A DNA stretch of 64,000 nt from Gigantopelta aegis (Eukaryota > Mollusca > Gastropoda > Neomphalida > Peltospiridae), in the NCBI RefSeq assembly GCF_016097555.1, contig NC_054708.1:20796983-20860982 (forward strand), written 5' to 3'. Shown piece by piece: positions 12,448-23,759 of this stretch. The translations under genes and the position numbers were made by a program. How positions within the stretch are numbered: the stretch's first letter is position 1; each line of letters begins with the position of its first letter. The notes beneath the pieces were generated by a model. That model searched no databases and was not told where the DNA came from. It saw only the letters and a list, made by a program, of their open reading frames with translations.

Positions 12448-12513
12448 TCACATCCAATAGCCGATGATTAATAAATCAATTTGCTCTCGTGGTGTCGTTA
12501 AACAAAACAAACT
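12448..12513 (+). mobile_element. SINE family II tail fragment
   Basis: CATCCAATAGCCGATGATTA through GTTAAACAAAACAAAC, 3' end only. Confidence 0.65.
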
Positions 12514-12858
12514 TTTAATAAATATACGTTTGTATTACTTGTAATGTTATATGTTTAATTACTTTTACTTATTTTATTTTATTTCCATATTTCAGTTTAA
12601 TCCATTATTTAATAGTAATGTATATATTTATATTTATATATAAACACACACGCGCGCGCGCGCATTTTTAAAACTAAAACAACTTTTCATGCTTAAAATG
12701 CTAACTAAAATTTGCTGTGTCTAAGGCTAGACTACTGGAATTCATTACATACCTTGTAACTTTTCTTCGATTTATTCTGTTCTGTAGTGTCAGAGGTGAT
12801 ACTTTCTTTAATGTCAGGTATTGATTTTAAAGCTCCCATTTATATACTAACTAACACG

Positions 12859-13058
12859 NNNNNNNNNNNNNNNNNNNNNNNNNNNNNNNNNNNNNNNNNN
12901 NNNNNNNNNNNNNNNNNNNNNNNNNNNNNNNNNNNNNNNNNNNNNNNNNNNNNNNNNNNNNNNNNNNNNNNNNNNNNNNNNNNNNNNNNNNNNNNNNNNN
13001 NNNNNNNNNNNNNNNNNNNNNNNNNNNNNNNNNNNNNNNNNNNNNNNNNNNNNNNNNN
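12859..13058. other. Assembly gap (200 N)
   Basis: The run of exactly 200 N suggests a gap of unknown true length. It lies 2 kb upstream of gene A, next to LINE sequence. Confidence 0.99.
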
Positions 13059-13064
13059 TATTCA

Positions 13065-13699
13065 ACAATTAAAACTATCTCTAAGTGGGAGCAGGTGCCG
13101 GGGTGCGAATCCCAATACGTAGTAGCCCTAAGTCCGATGGCTTAACCATTACACATTACAACACCGATACGGATACAGATCTTTAGTATTCAGAGCACGT
13201 AAAACTAATCACGACAATAATAACATCGAGGTGTCAATTTGTTTCTTCTAGTTTTATTTTGAAGTTGGGCAGTCTTTAAAGCCTTGGAGGAAATAAAGGA
13301 TTCTACTGCATCCAGATTTATTATCTTCACAGAGTCACTTCCGTGTCTCCAAGCTTTACGGAATATGAAGCTAGAACATCCCTTAGTTGGGATGGTGATA
13401 CGAAAGTGCGTCTTTTTATCCATTGCCAATAAAGACATATTTTATTTTGTTGGGTGCCCAGCCATGTTGGCATCAGGGGTAATGACAAGGCAGATTCGGA
13501 CGACAAGTCTGCTTTCAATTTGCCTCATGCTGGGGTTGGTGTGCCTTATACTGGTTTTAAACATAGTATTAACCCATTTATCTGTTCAACTTGGCAAGAT
13601 GATAAGAACGGAACGGTTGCAAACAAGCTTCATTCTGCCAAGCCAGTCCTGGGAGAGTGGTAATCCATGTATAGGCGGTGCAGAAAGGATGAAATAGTC
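13065..13699 (+). mobile_element. LINE-1a fragment, RNase H domain remnant
   Basis: It encodes degenerate RNase H pieces in two frames: FIIFTESLPCLQALRN, then PSHVGIRGNDKAD. It is the inverted counterpart of 4600-5345 and is cut at about 13690 by another LINE. Confidence 0.65.
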
Positions 13700-14600
13700 T
13701 TGTGTCATGTGGACATAATAGAAAATATTCATATACATTTTCTTAGACGATTATTGCCGGTAAATAAGGGTACGTCTATGTTTATGTTATATGGGGAACT
13801 TGGTAGAACGCCACTAAAACTAGTAACGTATAGATCAAAGGATTATAGGATTCTGGGCACGTATAGTTAAAGATAAATCTACAAAAATATCTTTGTTTAG
13901 TTCTTAATTATATGACAGAAGCCTCTACTGCAAACGGGCACAGATATAACTGGCTAGAAAACTTAATACGTCTGTTAAACAACCTAGACATGCCAGATAT
14001 TTATATGTCGAAAAATGTCCCATCCATAAAAATACAAACCGAGCATGTTAAACGAAGGCAATTAGACCAGTACCTACAAACATGGCATAACAACATCGAG
14101 TCTACATTCAAAGGCAAAACATAATTTATTTTTAAACAAACTTTAAATTTGGAAAAAAAATACTTTATTACATTACCCGAAAAATTGTGGACCAACCTTC
14201 TGAATATCATTACTTATTTAAATGTAATTATTTTATGAATACACGCAAAAGTTTTATAAAGCCATATTATTATAAAACAAACCTAGCACACTTAAATTCA
14301 AAGAACTGTTTAACTGTAGTAGTATAAGCACCCTCCGTAAATTGTCAAAATTCATCTCTGAAATTACAAGTAAATTCAGTAAACCATAGATATCTTCATT
14401 ATCATTTGATACTTTTAAAAGCACCGACTTATAAAAATCTCTCTGCTTTATTTGAATGTCCTCTCACCATGTGTCTTCATTTTTCAAATGTGTATATAGC
14501 TATTTTGAATTATGTCTGTATATATTCTACGAAGAACTCCTGTTGTCATCTTGTCACTGTAAATAACTATTGTACAATAATTCCTCATATATACCCTAAG
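13700..14600 (+). mobile_element. Second LINE 3' fragment (LINE-1b), degenerate
   Basis: Broken frames read MLYGELGRTPL, then TLPEKLWTNLLNII, LFECPL and SISTLRKLSKFI. This series resembles the C-terminal region of an apurinic-endonuclease-type LINE polyprotein. It splits LINE-1a, whose 3' end resumes at about 14605. Confidence 0.5.
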
Positions 14601-15005
14601 TATGAGCACTGACAGCTCTGACGGCACGCCACATTTTGGTGGAGAACAATCATCTGAAGGAATCTAGAAAAATATATATTTGGTAGAAGAAATGTGATGA
14701 AATCATTTTGAATCCATCCTGTTGCAATGGTTTCGTGATAATGAATTTTATGATAAATTTTAGTTTTACCTATCTGTGATATTTGTATTTTTTGCATAGT
14801 TTTTTGTTTTTAGACTGTTTTAATTTTACCTATCTGTGATATTTGTATTTTTTGCGTAGTTTTTTGTTTTTAGACTGTGTTTTAATTTACCTCTTGAATC
14901 GTCATGCTGACGTTGTTCTAATAGCCGATGTATTTGTCTTGCTGGGCTTTATTCATTCCATTTTTATTTATTTTCTAAGCTTATATCTAATTAAGGTTCA
15001 AGCAT
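14601..15005 (+). mobile_element. LINE-1a 3' end
   Basis: It matches the reverse complement of 4230-4590 (CATCTGAAGGAAT, then the T-rich 3' region). It contains an internal ~65-bp direct repeat at 14763-14815 and 14824-14880. Confidence 0.6.
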
Positions 15006-15179
15006 GCAATTCCAGACAAATACTTAAAGGTAATACGCTATGGCAATTTAAGGAATATTTTAGGGCAATTTATGGAAATTTGTTTCAGATATAATCACAC
15101 AGGGTGGATGGGTTCACTAATGTTGTTCGTTCGTTGGTAGTTTATTAACGCAAATATCAAAGCCAAGTTATTTTATCAA

Positions 15180-15535
15180 AGGGACATTCCTGAGTTTGCT
15201 GCATTGTAAGATGTTTCCCACTAATAAATTACTTCTACGATTAAATTTACATATTAAATATATTTTCTTGTTTAGAATATTAGTGTCTGTTGTATATTCA
15301 ATGTGTTTCTGGTTATCTCAATATTTGTAAGAAGCCCAAACTTCGAAAATAATATTTTTAGGAAATAAAATGAAATTTAATTTAGTACAAATATTATAAC
15401 AATCAGAAACACTTTTAATATACAGCCACTAATATTTTATGCAGAAAAATATATTTGATATGTAATTACAATCGTTAAAAAGTCTATGTTAGTCGATAAC
15501 ATCTTTAAAATTACAGCAAACTCAGGAATGTCTCT
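15180..15535. mobile_element. MITE-1, TTAA-type non-autonomous DNA transposon
   Basis: It starts AGGGACATTCCTGAGTTTGC and ends with the inverse of this. It is flanked by TCAA (15176-15179) and TTAA (15536-15539). The undisturbed target with a single TTAA is visible in copy 1 near 6203. The TTAA duplication suggests a piggyBac-type transposase. Confidence 0.8.
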
Positions 15536-15972
15536 TTAAAACACTTTTGAATTATTTCTGGAATAGCCCTAATTAACATTTCCTACTCAAGACAAATGTT
15601 CGCAAATACTGCTAACCTAAAAATAACGTTTTAAACGTTATTGTACATTCATCCAGAAATAAACAAATATACATGCATACATGATTTCATGAATTGGCTA
15701 TATACACGGGCATTTTTAAAAGCAAACATTAAGTAGTAACATAACATGTCGTAATGATGTACATGTACAAGTGACAAACATTTAAAACAGACAATACACA
15801 AAATGTAAATTGTTCATAAAATGCAATGATATGTGAGATTCAGTAATGGAGTAAAATCAAAATATCATAAGTTAAGCATTGAAATATATACAAATGTTCA
15901 TGTTTAATGACCTTGGGTCTTTCGAGAATAAATAATTTGATTATTTATACTGATGTGTCGTATACATAAATA

Positions 15973-15976
<4 letters not shown>

Positions 15977-16041
<65 letters not shown>

Positions 16042-16180
16042 ACTAAACGAGCTTGCCTGTCATACCATTTTTATGAAATGAGTGAACAGTTTTGGTATCT
16101 GCGGAGCGAAAGCGAGTCAGATACCAACACTGTTCACGAGTTTCATAAAAATGGTATGACAGGCAAGTTATTTTAGTATT
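15977..16180. repeat. (TA)n tract joined to a long perfect hairpin
   Basis: The TA tract is 15977-16036. The hairpin is 16039-16180 with arms of about 60 bp (GCTTGCCTGTCATACCATTT and its complement) around a 16-nt loop. It is absent from the gene A copy. Confidence 0.8.
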
Positions 16181-16425
16181 TTATTTATTACAAACCAACT
16201 AGAAACAAACTGCAACGCAGAAGTAAGCAGATGTCGAGACCTACTACACGTTATTTGTCTACCAACTGGGTCAGCACGTGATCTACGTCACGCCGATATT
16301 ACACTAGTTAGATATTGATTGATTGTTATGACATGAGCAATATCTTACACTGGTGTGTAATAATATGCAAATACAATATTGTAAACAATAAAATATAAAA
16401 ATAAAATACGTACTATAGAAAGTAA

Positions 16426-16876
16426 TGGGTGTATACTACCAAATCAAATCCCATAGACGACAATAGTAACATATGTGGCTAAAACTCCTACCTGCAACGT
16501 ATCAACCGACATAAACGCCACGGATATAAATACTACCACCCCTCACACTTAAAGTGAATCAGAAAAAAATGGGGGTCAAGCTGCTCGTTTCTGAGATAAC
16601 GGGTAGCGTCTATGACTACCCTAGTTCCGCACAAAATTCGAGTACTTTTTTTTACAAGTACCCCATACATGTTTCAAGCACAAGGCTACTTGACACATTG
16701 GTACTAGATGAAATAAAATTGCATTTTTTTTTAACCCAGATAAAACTATTATTTTTTACAACCAACACACTCACATTTATAACCAATCACAGGACTTGTG
16801 GTGTTCACTTCTCTATCAAAAGTTCGGTGCACCTCCAACTTTGACCCAGCCGGAAGTTATTTGGTCTAGTACTACC
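16426..16876. mobile_element. MITE-3, TAA target duplication (PIF/Harbinger-like)
   Basis: This 451-bp insertion is flanked by TAA at 16423-16425 and 16877-16879. Termini are TGGGTGTATACTACCAAATC and the inverse of GGTAGTACTAGACCAAATAA. The empty site is in copy 1 near 6705. It has no convincing coding capacity. Confidence 0.7.
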
Positions 16877-17248
16877 TAATATACATTTTTCTATTTCTTT
16901 TTTTTTTCCTTATTTCTCTTTTCTTTTTTGTTTCTCTTTCATTATTCTCTTTTTTCATTTTGTGTATTAAAACATGGAAAAACACACAGGGGTCTATTCC
17001 GTAATATTTCTGCATTAATGTAATGCTGAACTATTATGGAACATGGACAGTAAAGACAGAATCAAGTAATGTCCTCAATTGAAAAGTCTGAAGATAATAA
17101 TTCCGACATTTAATAAACACAATATTATATTGTAACAGTGTATACACATTAAATGGCGTAGCCATGTACATTATTTCGATTAACATAACCCAACAGGTTA
17201 CGCGGGGATTCTGTGGGGTTTTATTTGTTCTTATATTCATAAAGACTA

Positions 17249-17605
17249 CTATAATGCCCTAGACATATATTGTGCCTCCATCGCTGAATATTGAATTTCT
17301 AGCGAGTCGACAAACTCCGAAGTGTCTTTGTTAATGATGTAATCGCGCCGGTAGGTCTGAGCTATCGTCATTCTACGGAACTTGTCGGGCATAACCGAGC
17401 GTGTCACGTGAGCGTCAACGGTTGAGTTGAGATTGCGAAGGCAGACGTCGATTTTGCACAGCATGGAGTAGACGTTTTCCTCCACCCGACTGACTTCGTC
17501 GATGAACTGAGACCGGTGACGGGTCACTTCGTCTAGATGCATCTGTTCGAGCCAAACGGCGAGTTTCGACAGAGTTGTGTACTCTTTTTTCAGTGCCGTA
17601 TCCGT
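17249..17605 (-). pseudogene. Gene A' exon 3 (open)
   Basis: This exon encodes 118 codons plus TAG, lacking the final Gln of gene A because CAG-TAG is replaced by an earlier TAG. The helix C SMLC, HVTRSVM and RDY motifs are all retained. Confidence 0.72.
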
Positions 17606-18298
17606 CTGCTATGATATAAAATTACAAATGTAAGTCGATGCACATTTTAAGTACAGAAAAATTCTGGAATAAGTTAATTGTGGTCTTGGGGCGAAAGCAA
17701 ACTGAAAACCGGAGTTAAATTGTTACGAGTCTCCAATATTAGAAAACAAAACCTGACGATACCTTTTTATTTTTAGGTTTTTTTAGTTTTAGTTGTTTTT
17801 TAAGAGATCATTGACTCACTTGCCCACATTTCCAAAATTCCCACTGAATACATTTAACATAATTTATCTGTCAGGAGCGTATTAGTCAATGCTCGAAAAT
17901 CCATATAAAGGAAATATAATTTTAAATACCCAAAATATAGAAATAAACTGATAGAAATATGTATACACGGAAATATACACGGCGGAAGAAATATCGAAAT
18001 ATAAATACCAAAGTAGAAAGAATGGAATTACAGATTACTCCGAGTTCAAACAAAACAATGTTTGAAATGATTCCAGACAGACAGACAGGCAGACAGACGA
18101 ACATATGGACGTACAAAGAAAAACAGACACATGGACGGAAGGTAAGACAGACGGACAGAAAGGCAAGCAGAAGATCAGACAGACTGATAGAAGGGTTTAC
18201 AAATTGACATATTAGACAAAAAGGGACTGATAACGGACGGATGGACGGACGGACGGACGGACGGATGGATGTGTTGATAAAACAATGCTAATACATAC

Positions 18299-18412
18299 AT
18301 CAGAATCGGCGTCGTTGATTGCTTCAACGGATGATTTTTTCAGCGGGAAACCATCCAGGTGCACGTTCTCCAAGACAGATACCACGTCATTGGTGAGAAC
18401 TCGCTGTAATCG
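18299..18412 (-). pseudogene. Gene A' exon 2 (open)
   Basis: This exon encodes 38 codons with acceptor and GTATGT donor as in gene A. It reads RLQRVLTNDVVSVLENVHLD and continues as in gene A with one D to V change. Confidence 0.72.
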
Positions 18413-18483
18413 CTACAACAGAGAAATCAAAGAATGCTATTAAAGACACGTTACAGTATGGTTGTATATGAATAATGGTAATG

Positions 18484-18735
18484 GAAGGAAGGAAATGGTT
18501 TATTTAACGAATTTTATTTACGGTTATATGGCATCGGTACTGGTACATCAAAGGCCGTCGTGTGTGCTATCGTATCTATGGGATTGTGCATATACAAGAC
18601 CCCTTGCTACTAATAGCAAAATGTAGCGGGTTTCCTTTTTAAGACTACAATATGTCAAAATTACCAAATGTTTGATATCCAATAGCCGATGACTAATAAT
18701 TCAATGTGCTCTAGTGGTTTCGTTAAACAAAAGAA
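18484..18735 (+). mobile_element. Chimeric SINE, duplicate of 8644-8892
   Basis: Same joint between an inverted family I tail and a family II 3' half as in copy 1. Confidence 0.7.
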
Positions 18736-18974
18736 ATTGTCTGTTAATAAAAAAGTCAGATGTTGCAGTTACGTCTATTTTGTAAATGTGGCTATCCTGC
18801 CCCCACCCCAACCCCCCAATGTTAGTGTTTGTAAGTTACTCTCGATTCACTAATGTCCAAACCTATATTAGCTCTACCATTTTCCTTTTGACCGACCGTT
18901 CAAAATTGCGCCCAAATTCATCAATCAAAATTACGCACCTTTTCTCTTTGGCATATTAACTGCTCCATTCAAAA

Positions 18975-19205
18975 TTGCATAGCACCCCCCCCCCCCCCCC
19001 AACACCCCGCCTGCTACCGACCTTGGTAGGACTGCTGGTGCTCCCTTGCACCTGCATGTGCAAGCGGGCATCCCCGCCCCCCCCCCCCATACCTTTCCTG
19101 TCATGGACGGAGCTGGCCGATGCCGGCTCTTGTGCCCATGACAGGCGTGCGCTACAACAGCTTGTTCTGAATGTGCACGTAAAATCCTATGACCTGACCT
19201 GACCT
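18975..19205. repeat. C-rich segment and dispersed repeat R2
   Basis: Two poly(C) runs are followed by a ~120-bp block (CCATGACAGGCGTG to ACCTGACCTGACCT) that recurs at 55333-55452. It replaces the corresponding part of copy 1. Confidence 0.55.
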
Positions 19206-19417
19206 GCGTCACCGGTGTTCGTGTTATTTTACTGGTATGCTGGGATCGTAATACGGATCACATTCACATGATCGTTAGACCAGCCTCGAAAAATAACGCA
19301 TACATATACTTATGTCCAGAAAAACTTTTTAAAAAAGAGAAGATTTAAATGGTGTTAAATGTTTCTGCTTTTTAAGGAATGACATTTTGTTTAAAACATG
19401 CCAAAACACCATTCTAA

Positions 19418-19419
<2 letters not shown>

Positions 19420-19503
<84 letters not shown>
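19420..19503. repeat. (TA)n microsatellite, about 84 bp
   Basis: Pure TA. It is followed by ~300 bp (19505-19805) with no counterpart in copy 1 and no recognised gene. Confidence 0.9.
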
Positions 19504-19509
<6 letters not shown>

Positions 19510-20839
19510 TTTTGATTGGTCCACAGGTGCTTACTTTTTTTCGTTCATATCTCGATGAACTGAATTTTTTTTACCAAATGACGTGATTCAAATAATAGTG
19601 AATGAACGTTCGCAATCTTACGCGACATAAGTATCAATGAAGTTTACACAAACAATACTGCAGGCATATTTAAAGCTAAACAAAATAAATTCAGTTTTAT
19701 ATTGTTAAAGTATGCATATAAATTTAATTATAAGATTTGATCGCAATTATTGTTAGGTTCATGCAAGTATGAACCAAAAAACGATGTGCACACTTTTGTA
19801 TGACCCGGTTTCCTCTTTAAGACTACATATACACGTCAAAATGACCATATGTTTGACATCTAATAACCGATGATTAATAAATCGATGTGCTCTAGTGGTG
19901 TCGTTAAACAAAACAAACTCACTATCAACTAACCGTAAGGGTCGTTTACCATGTGCACGGTATAGGAGTTACGAGGGCGTGGTGCGGGCGGGAAAGTTTC
20001 AAAAACGAACTCATTAAAAAACAAATTATCAAACAGTCTTCAACCTCATTCTTTGACAGACATCCCAGATAACTGAGGTGTGCGCCTAGGACAGCGTGTT
20101 TGAACCTTAAATGGATGTAAGGACGAAAAAAAATGAACCATAAAATTAAAAAATTAATTAATTAAATTTAAAAAGGTCCTGGGCCAACCGCTTGTCGCTA
20201 ACGTCCGCTTGACTTATTTATGCGCTTCACGTTAAACCAAAATGGCCACGTCGGGAACCAATCAAATAGTACTCAAACGTTAGCCAAAACGTTGGCTGGC
20301 TGAACTTAGGGCAGATACAAATATTTTAATCCCATCACCTTATACCTTCACCGTGGTTTTCTCATAGATCATCGGAAGTGTTCGTAAGAGTTACTACAAC
20401 AAGGCACTTTGATTTTGAATTGTTTCATACCTAAGAAGGGAGATACTTTTTCTTTCTATTTAATCAGATATTTTTCTCCGATAAAAATCTGAACATTTCT
20501 ACATCATACGCTTATACGTGCATATTTAATACATATTTGCTTTTTTTCTAATCGAGTATACTATACATGTACACTAAAGGATTTTTTTTTAATCGGTTGA
20601 AAATCGGTTTTCTTAAATCAGTTTGCTTCTAGAGATCGATCAACTGACGCCCTAAAACCGTCAACAAAATGTGTTGAGTGCATCGTTAAATATGACATTT
20701 ATTCCTTTTTTCCTAGAGATCGACGATCGATTAATAGTTCTGCTCCCTCATATCATACACACGTCAAGACGTAACAATAATGGTATCAATAATGGTGTTT
20801 CAAAATTAGTGTGCAGACAGTTTTAATAAGGCGGCATAG

Positions 20840-21722
20840 GACTGGAGTTGACTCGAGCTAAGTGCTCGCCTGAGGTGCTTTGGGTCAAAGGATTGAATCC
20901 CCTCAGCGGACCCAATCTTTGATTATTTTTTGTTTCTTCTATCCCAACCACTGGCCTTATCTGTGGGAAAATGCTTATAAAAGACCCCTTGCTGCTAATA
21001 AAAAAACAAATGTAGCGGGTTTCCTATGTTTTTCTTAAACGCAGGTGTTTAATATTGCAAATATATGTAGTTACACGCGTGTAAGACATAATCAGGTGTT
21101 TAATATTGCAAATATAGGTAGTTACACGCCTGTAAGACATAATCAGGTGTTTAATATTGCAAATATAGGTAGTTACACGCGTGTAAGACATAATCAGGTG
21201 TTTAATATTGCAAATATAGGTAGTTACACGCTTGTAAGATATAAACAGGTGTTTAATATTGCAAATATATGTAGTTACACGCGTGTAAGACATAATCAGG
21301 TGTTTAATATTGCAAATATATGTAGTTACACGCTTGTAAGATATAAACAGGTGTTTAATATTGCAAATATATGTAGTTACACGCGTGTAAGACATAAACA
21401 GGTGTTTAATATTGCCAATATCTGTAGTTACACGCGTGTAAGACATAAACAGGCTTTGTACATTCGGCCTTCTATGGTTCAGAATTACAGGGCCATACCC
21501 TCCGAGGGGCATGTGTGTGTGTGTGTGGGGGGGGGGGGGGGCAGCTGCAGAGCATACACATCTGAGGGTTTAATTTGTAGTGTTTCATTTGTTTTTAAAA
21601 AGTAGTGCCCCCTAGGATTTTGTTCAGAGTACGGCCCTGAATTACCAAATATTTGACATCCAATAGCCCATGATTAATTAATCAACGTGCTCTAGTGGTG
21701 TCGTTAAACAAAACACACTTTA
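20840..21722 (+). mobile_element. SINE family II split by a 51-bp minisatellite
   Basis: The head and centre are at 20840-21027 and the tail resumes at 21643-21722. The tandem array and ~190 bp of further sequence lie between. Confidence 0.6.
21042..21452. repeat. 51-bp minisatellite, 8 units, open on both strands
   Basis: Each unit holds CAGGTGTTTAATATTGC and a palindrome TTACACGCGTGTAA in its best form. The 51-bp period is 17 codons, which explains long frames on both strands. Nothing suggests these are translated. Confidence 0.9.
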
Positions 21723-21838
21723 CTTTACTTACTCTTCGGAGTTTTTTTATGTATCGAGACTGGAAATCCTACGAACATCATCCGCTTTGAGTGAGGGCCT
21801 TTATTTCTCCCAGTGTCTCGTTGAGAGTAGGGAGTCCT

Positions 21839-22155
21839 TAACCATATGTCTGACGCCATATAACCGTAAATAAAATGTGTTGAGTGCGAAGTTAAATAAA
21901 ACATTTCCTTCCTTCCTTCTTAACCATATGTCTGACGCCATATAACCGTAAATAAAATGTGTTGAGTGCGAAGTTAAATAAAACATTTCCTTCCTTCCTT
22001 CTTAACCATATGTCTGACGCCATATAACCGTAAATAAAATGTGTTGAGTGCGAAGTTAAATAAAACATTTCCTTCCTTCCTTCTTAACCATATGTCTGAC
22101 GCCATATAACCGTAAATAAAATGTGTTGAGTGCGTCGTTAAATAAAACATTTCTT
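21839..22155 (-). repeat. 82-bp tandem array of SINE tails, 4 units
   Basis: ACCATATGTCTGACGCCATA starts units at 21841, 21923, 22005 and 22087. Each unit is a family I SINE 3' end plus CTTCC repeats (plus-strand sense). It abuts the broken exon 1 of A'. Confidence 0.9.
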
Positions 22156-22244
22156 TTTTTAAAAGACTCATTGATGCTTACCAAACGTTTTATGATAGAC
22201 ATTCAGAGACTAATTCCAGATACGTCGCATCACTCCAAAATATT

Positions 22245-22590
<346 letters not shown>

Positions 22591-22619
22591 TGTGTGCGTG
22601 CGCGTATGTGTGCGTTAAA

Positions 22620-22715
22620 CGTCGCTCTGGGAGGGAGACGATACTGAAAGGCGAACCAGGAATCTTCCAGCCTTATGTCCGATGGCTTAACGTCTACACC
22701 ACCGAGGCAGGTTAG
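22620..22715 (-). mobile_element. SINE family IV head fragment
   Basis: On the minus strand it shows a CCTCGGTGGTGTAGACGTTA-type tRNA-like head. Confidence 0.5.
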
Positions 22716-23047
22716 ATTAAATGTGAGGTGCCACACCTTTTATTGGTGTACGGCCTGGGTGTGTTGACACGCTGCTTTATATCAGTTGTATTAGTAAACG
22801 TTAACATTATCTGAAATAGGAAGTAATTTGGTACATAGTTACCTGTAGTAGTTTTACCCCTTCTCATTGAGTCATTAAAAGTTTCTCTGAGGCAGGTCTG
22901 TCTATGAACGAGAACATTCGCCTCGGCGACTTTGGAGAGACAATACGTTAAAGGGAAATACCTGAATGTTTTGTTGAACGGTCACGCATTATTTAGGTAT
23001 TCCATATATAAAGTATGTGTGAAGCTATTTGCTGATGATGTTATTAA

Positions 23048-23755
23048 AGGGACAGACCCCAGTTTCAGCCCATGAAAATGGACACTAAGTTTAGTTAATC
23101 TACAAACCTGTAACACATTTGGATAAAGTTACAATTGAGTGAAACTTGAGTCTGTGACTTTGAAATGGTGAAATACCCTCTAAAAATAGACTAAAACTAG
23201 ACTCCATAACTGTTACTTCTCAAATGCACGCGTGTTTTAAAAAAAATATGAGAAATGCCTTTTGTGATGTTAAAATCACCAGAATTACCAAAAACATCCC
23301 GAATGTGCAGAAATCTAAACAATAAAATCTAAGTAAAGTATGATTTCAGTTATCAAAAACGGCTCTAACAGTCAAAACCATGCCTTAGTGTTTAAACACT
23401 AGGGTATATCCTTTTAAGAAACGGTTCTCAGCATTTAAAGGGATATACCCTAGTATTTAAACACTAACGCATATTTTTTACTATTATAACCGTTTTTGAT
23501 AACTTAAATGTTTTGGTCATTCTGGTGATTTTTAATATCACAAAATGCATTTCTCATATTTAAAAAAAAACGCACGTGCGTCTGAGAAGTAACAGTTATG
23601 GAGTCGAGTTTTAGTATTTGTAAAGGGTATTTCACCATTTCAAAGTCTCAGACTCATGTTTCACTCAATTATAACTTTATCCAAATGTGTTACAGGTCTG
23701 TAAATTAACTAAACGTAATGTTAATTTTCACGGGTTAAAACTAGGGTATGTCCCT
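23048..23755. mobile_element. MITE-2 foldback pair
   Basis: Two ~350-bp arms lie in inverted order. The outer ends are AGGGACAGACCCCAGTTT and its inverse form, after TTAA (23044-23047). The centre at about 23415-23435 contains two inner TTAA/TTTAAA ends, so this may be two inverted MITE-2 copies. It is related to 38053-38416 and 58831-59205. Confidence 0.75.
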
Positions 23756-23759
23756 TGAA

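Larger units (their letters stand above)
15010..20512. repeat. Duplication copy 2 (gene A' locus)
   Basis: This is a direct copy of 6037-10541, longer because of later insertions: a TTAA MITE (15180-15535), a hairpin element with (TA)n (15977 to about 16360), a TAA MITE (16426-16876) and replaced segments at 18784-19205 and 19420-19805. Confidence 0.85.
17249..21836 (-). pseudogene. Gene A': tandem copy of gene A with a broken first exon
   Basis: Exons matching gene A exon 3 (17605-17249) and exon 2 (18412-18299) are open and keep their splice sites, but exon 1 survives only as a remnant at about 21790-21836. The remnant matches gene A around LNETLGEI to ALTQSGVD in antisense. It is fused at a short CCG microhomology to sequence that lies downstream of the donor in gene A, so the exon 1 donor and the end of helix A's first half are missing. 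SINE tails abut its other side, so the signal peptide is also absent. Several amino-acid changes relative to A (for example V to D, Q to R, N to D, D to V) suggest weak constraint. The stop comes one codon earlier than in A. A rescue first exon elsewhere cannot be excluded. Confidence 0.7.

Noticed and set aside
12787..13122. Open frames through the N run
   Set aside because: They are artefacts of the assembly gap.
21024..21605. Two overlapping frames of 162 and 186 codons on opposite strands
   Set aside because: Both come from a 51-bp minisatellite whose period is a multiple of three.
21042..22155. CRISPR-like spaced repeats
   Set aside because: Repeats are contiguous without unique spacers, and the genome is eukaryotic.
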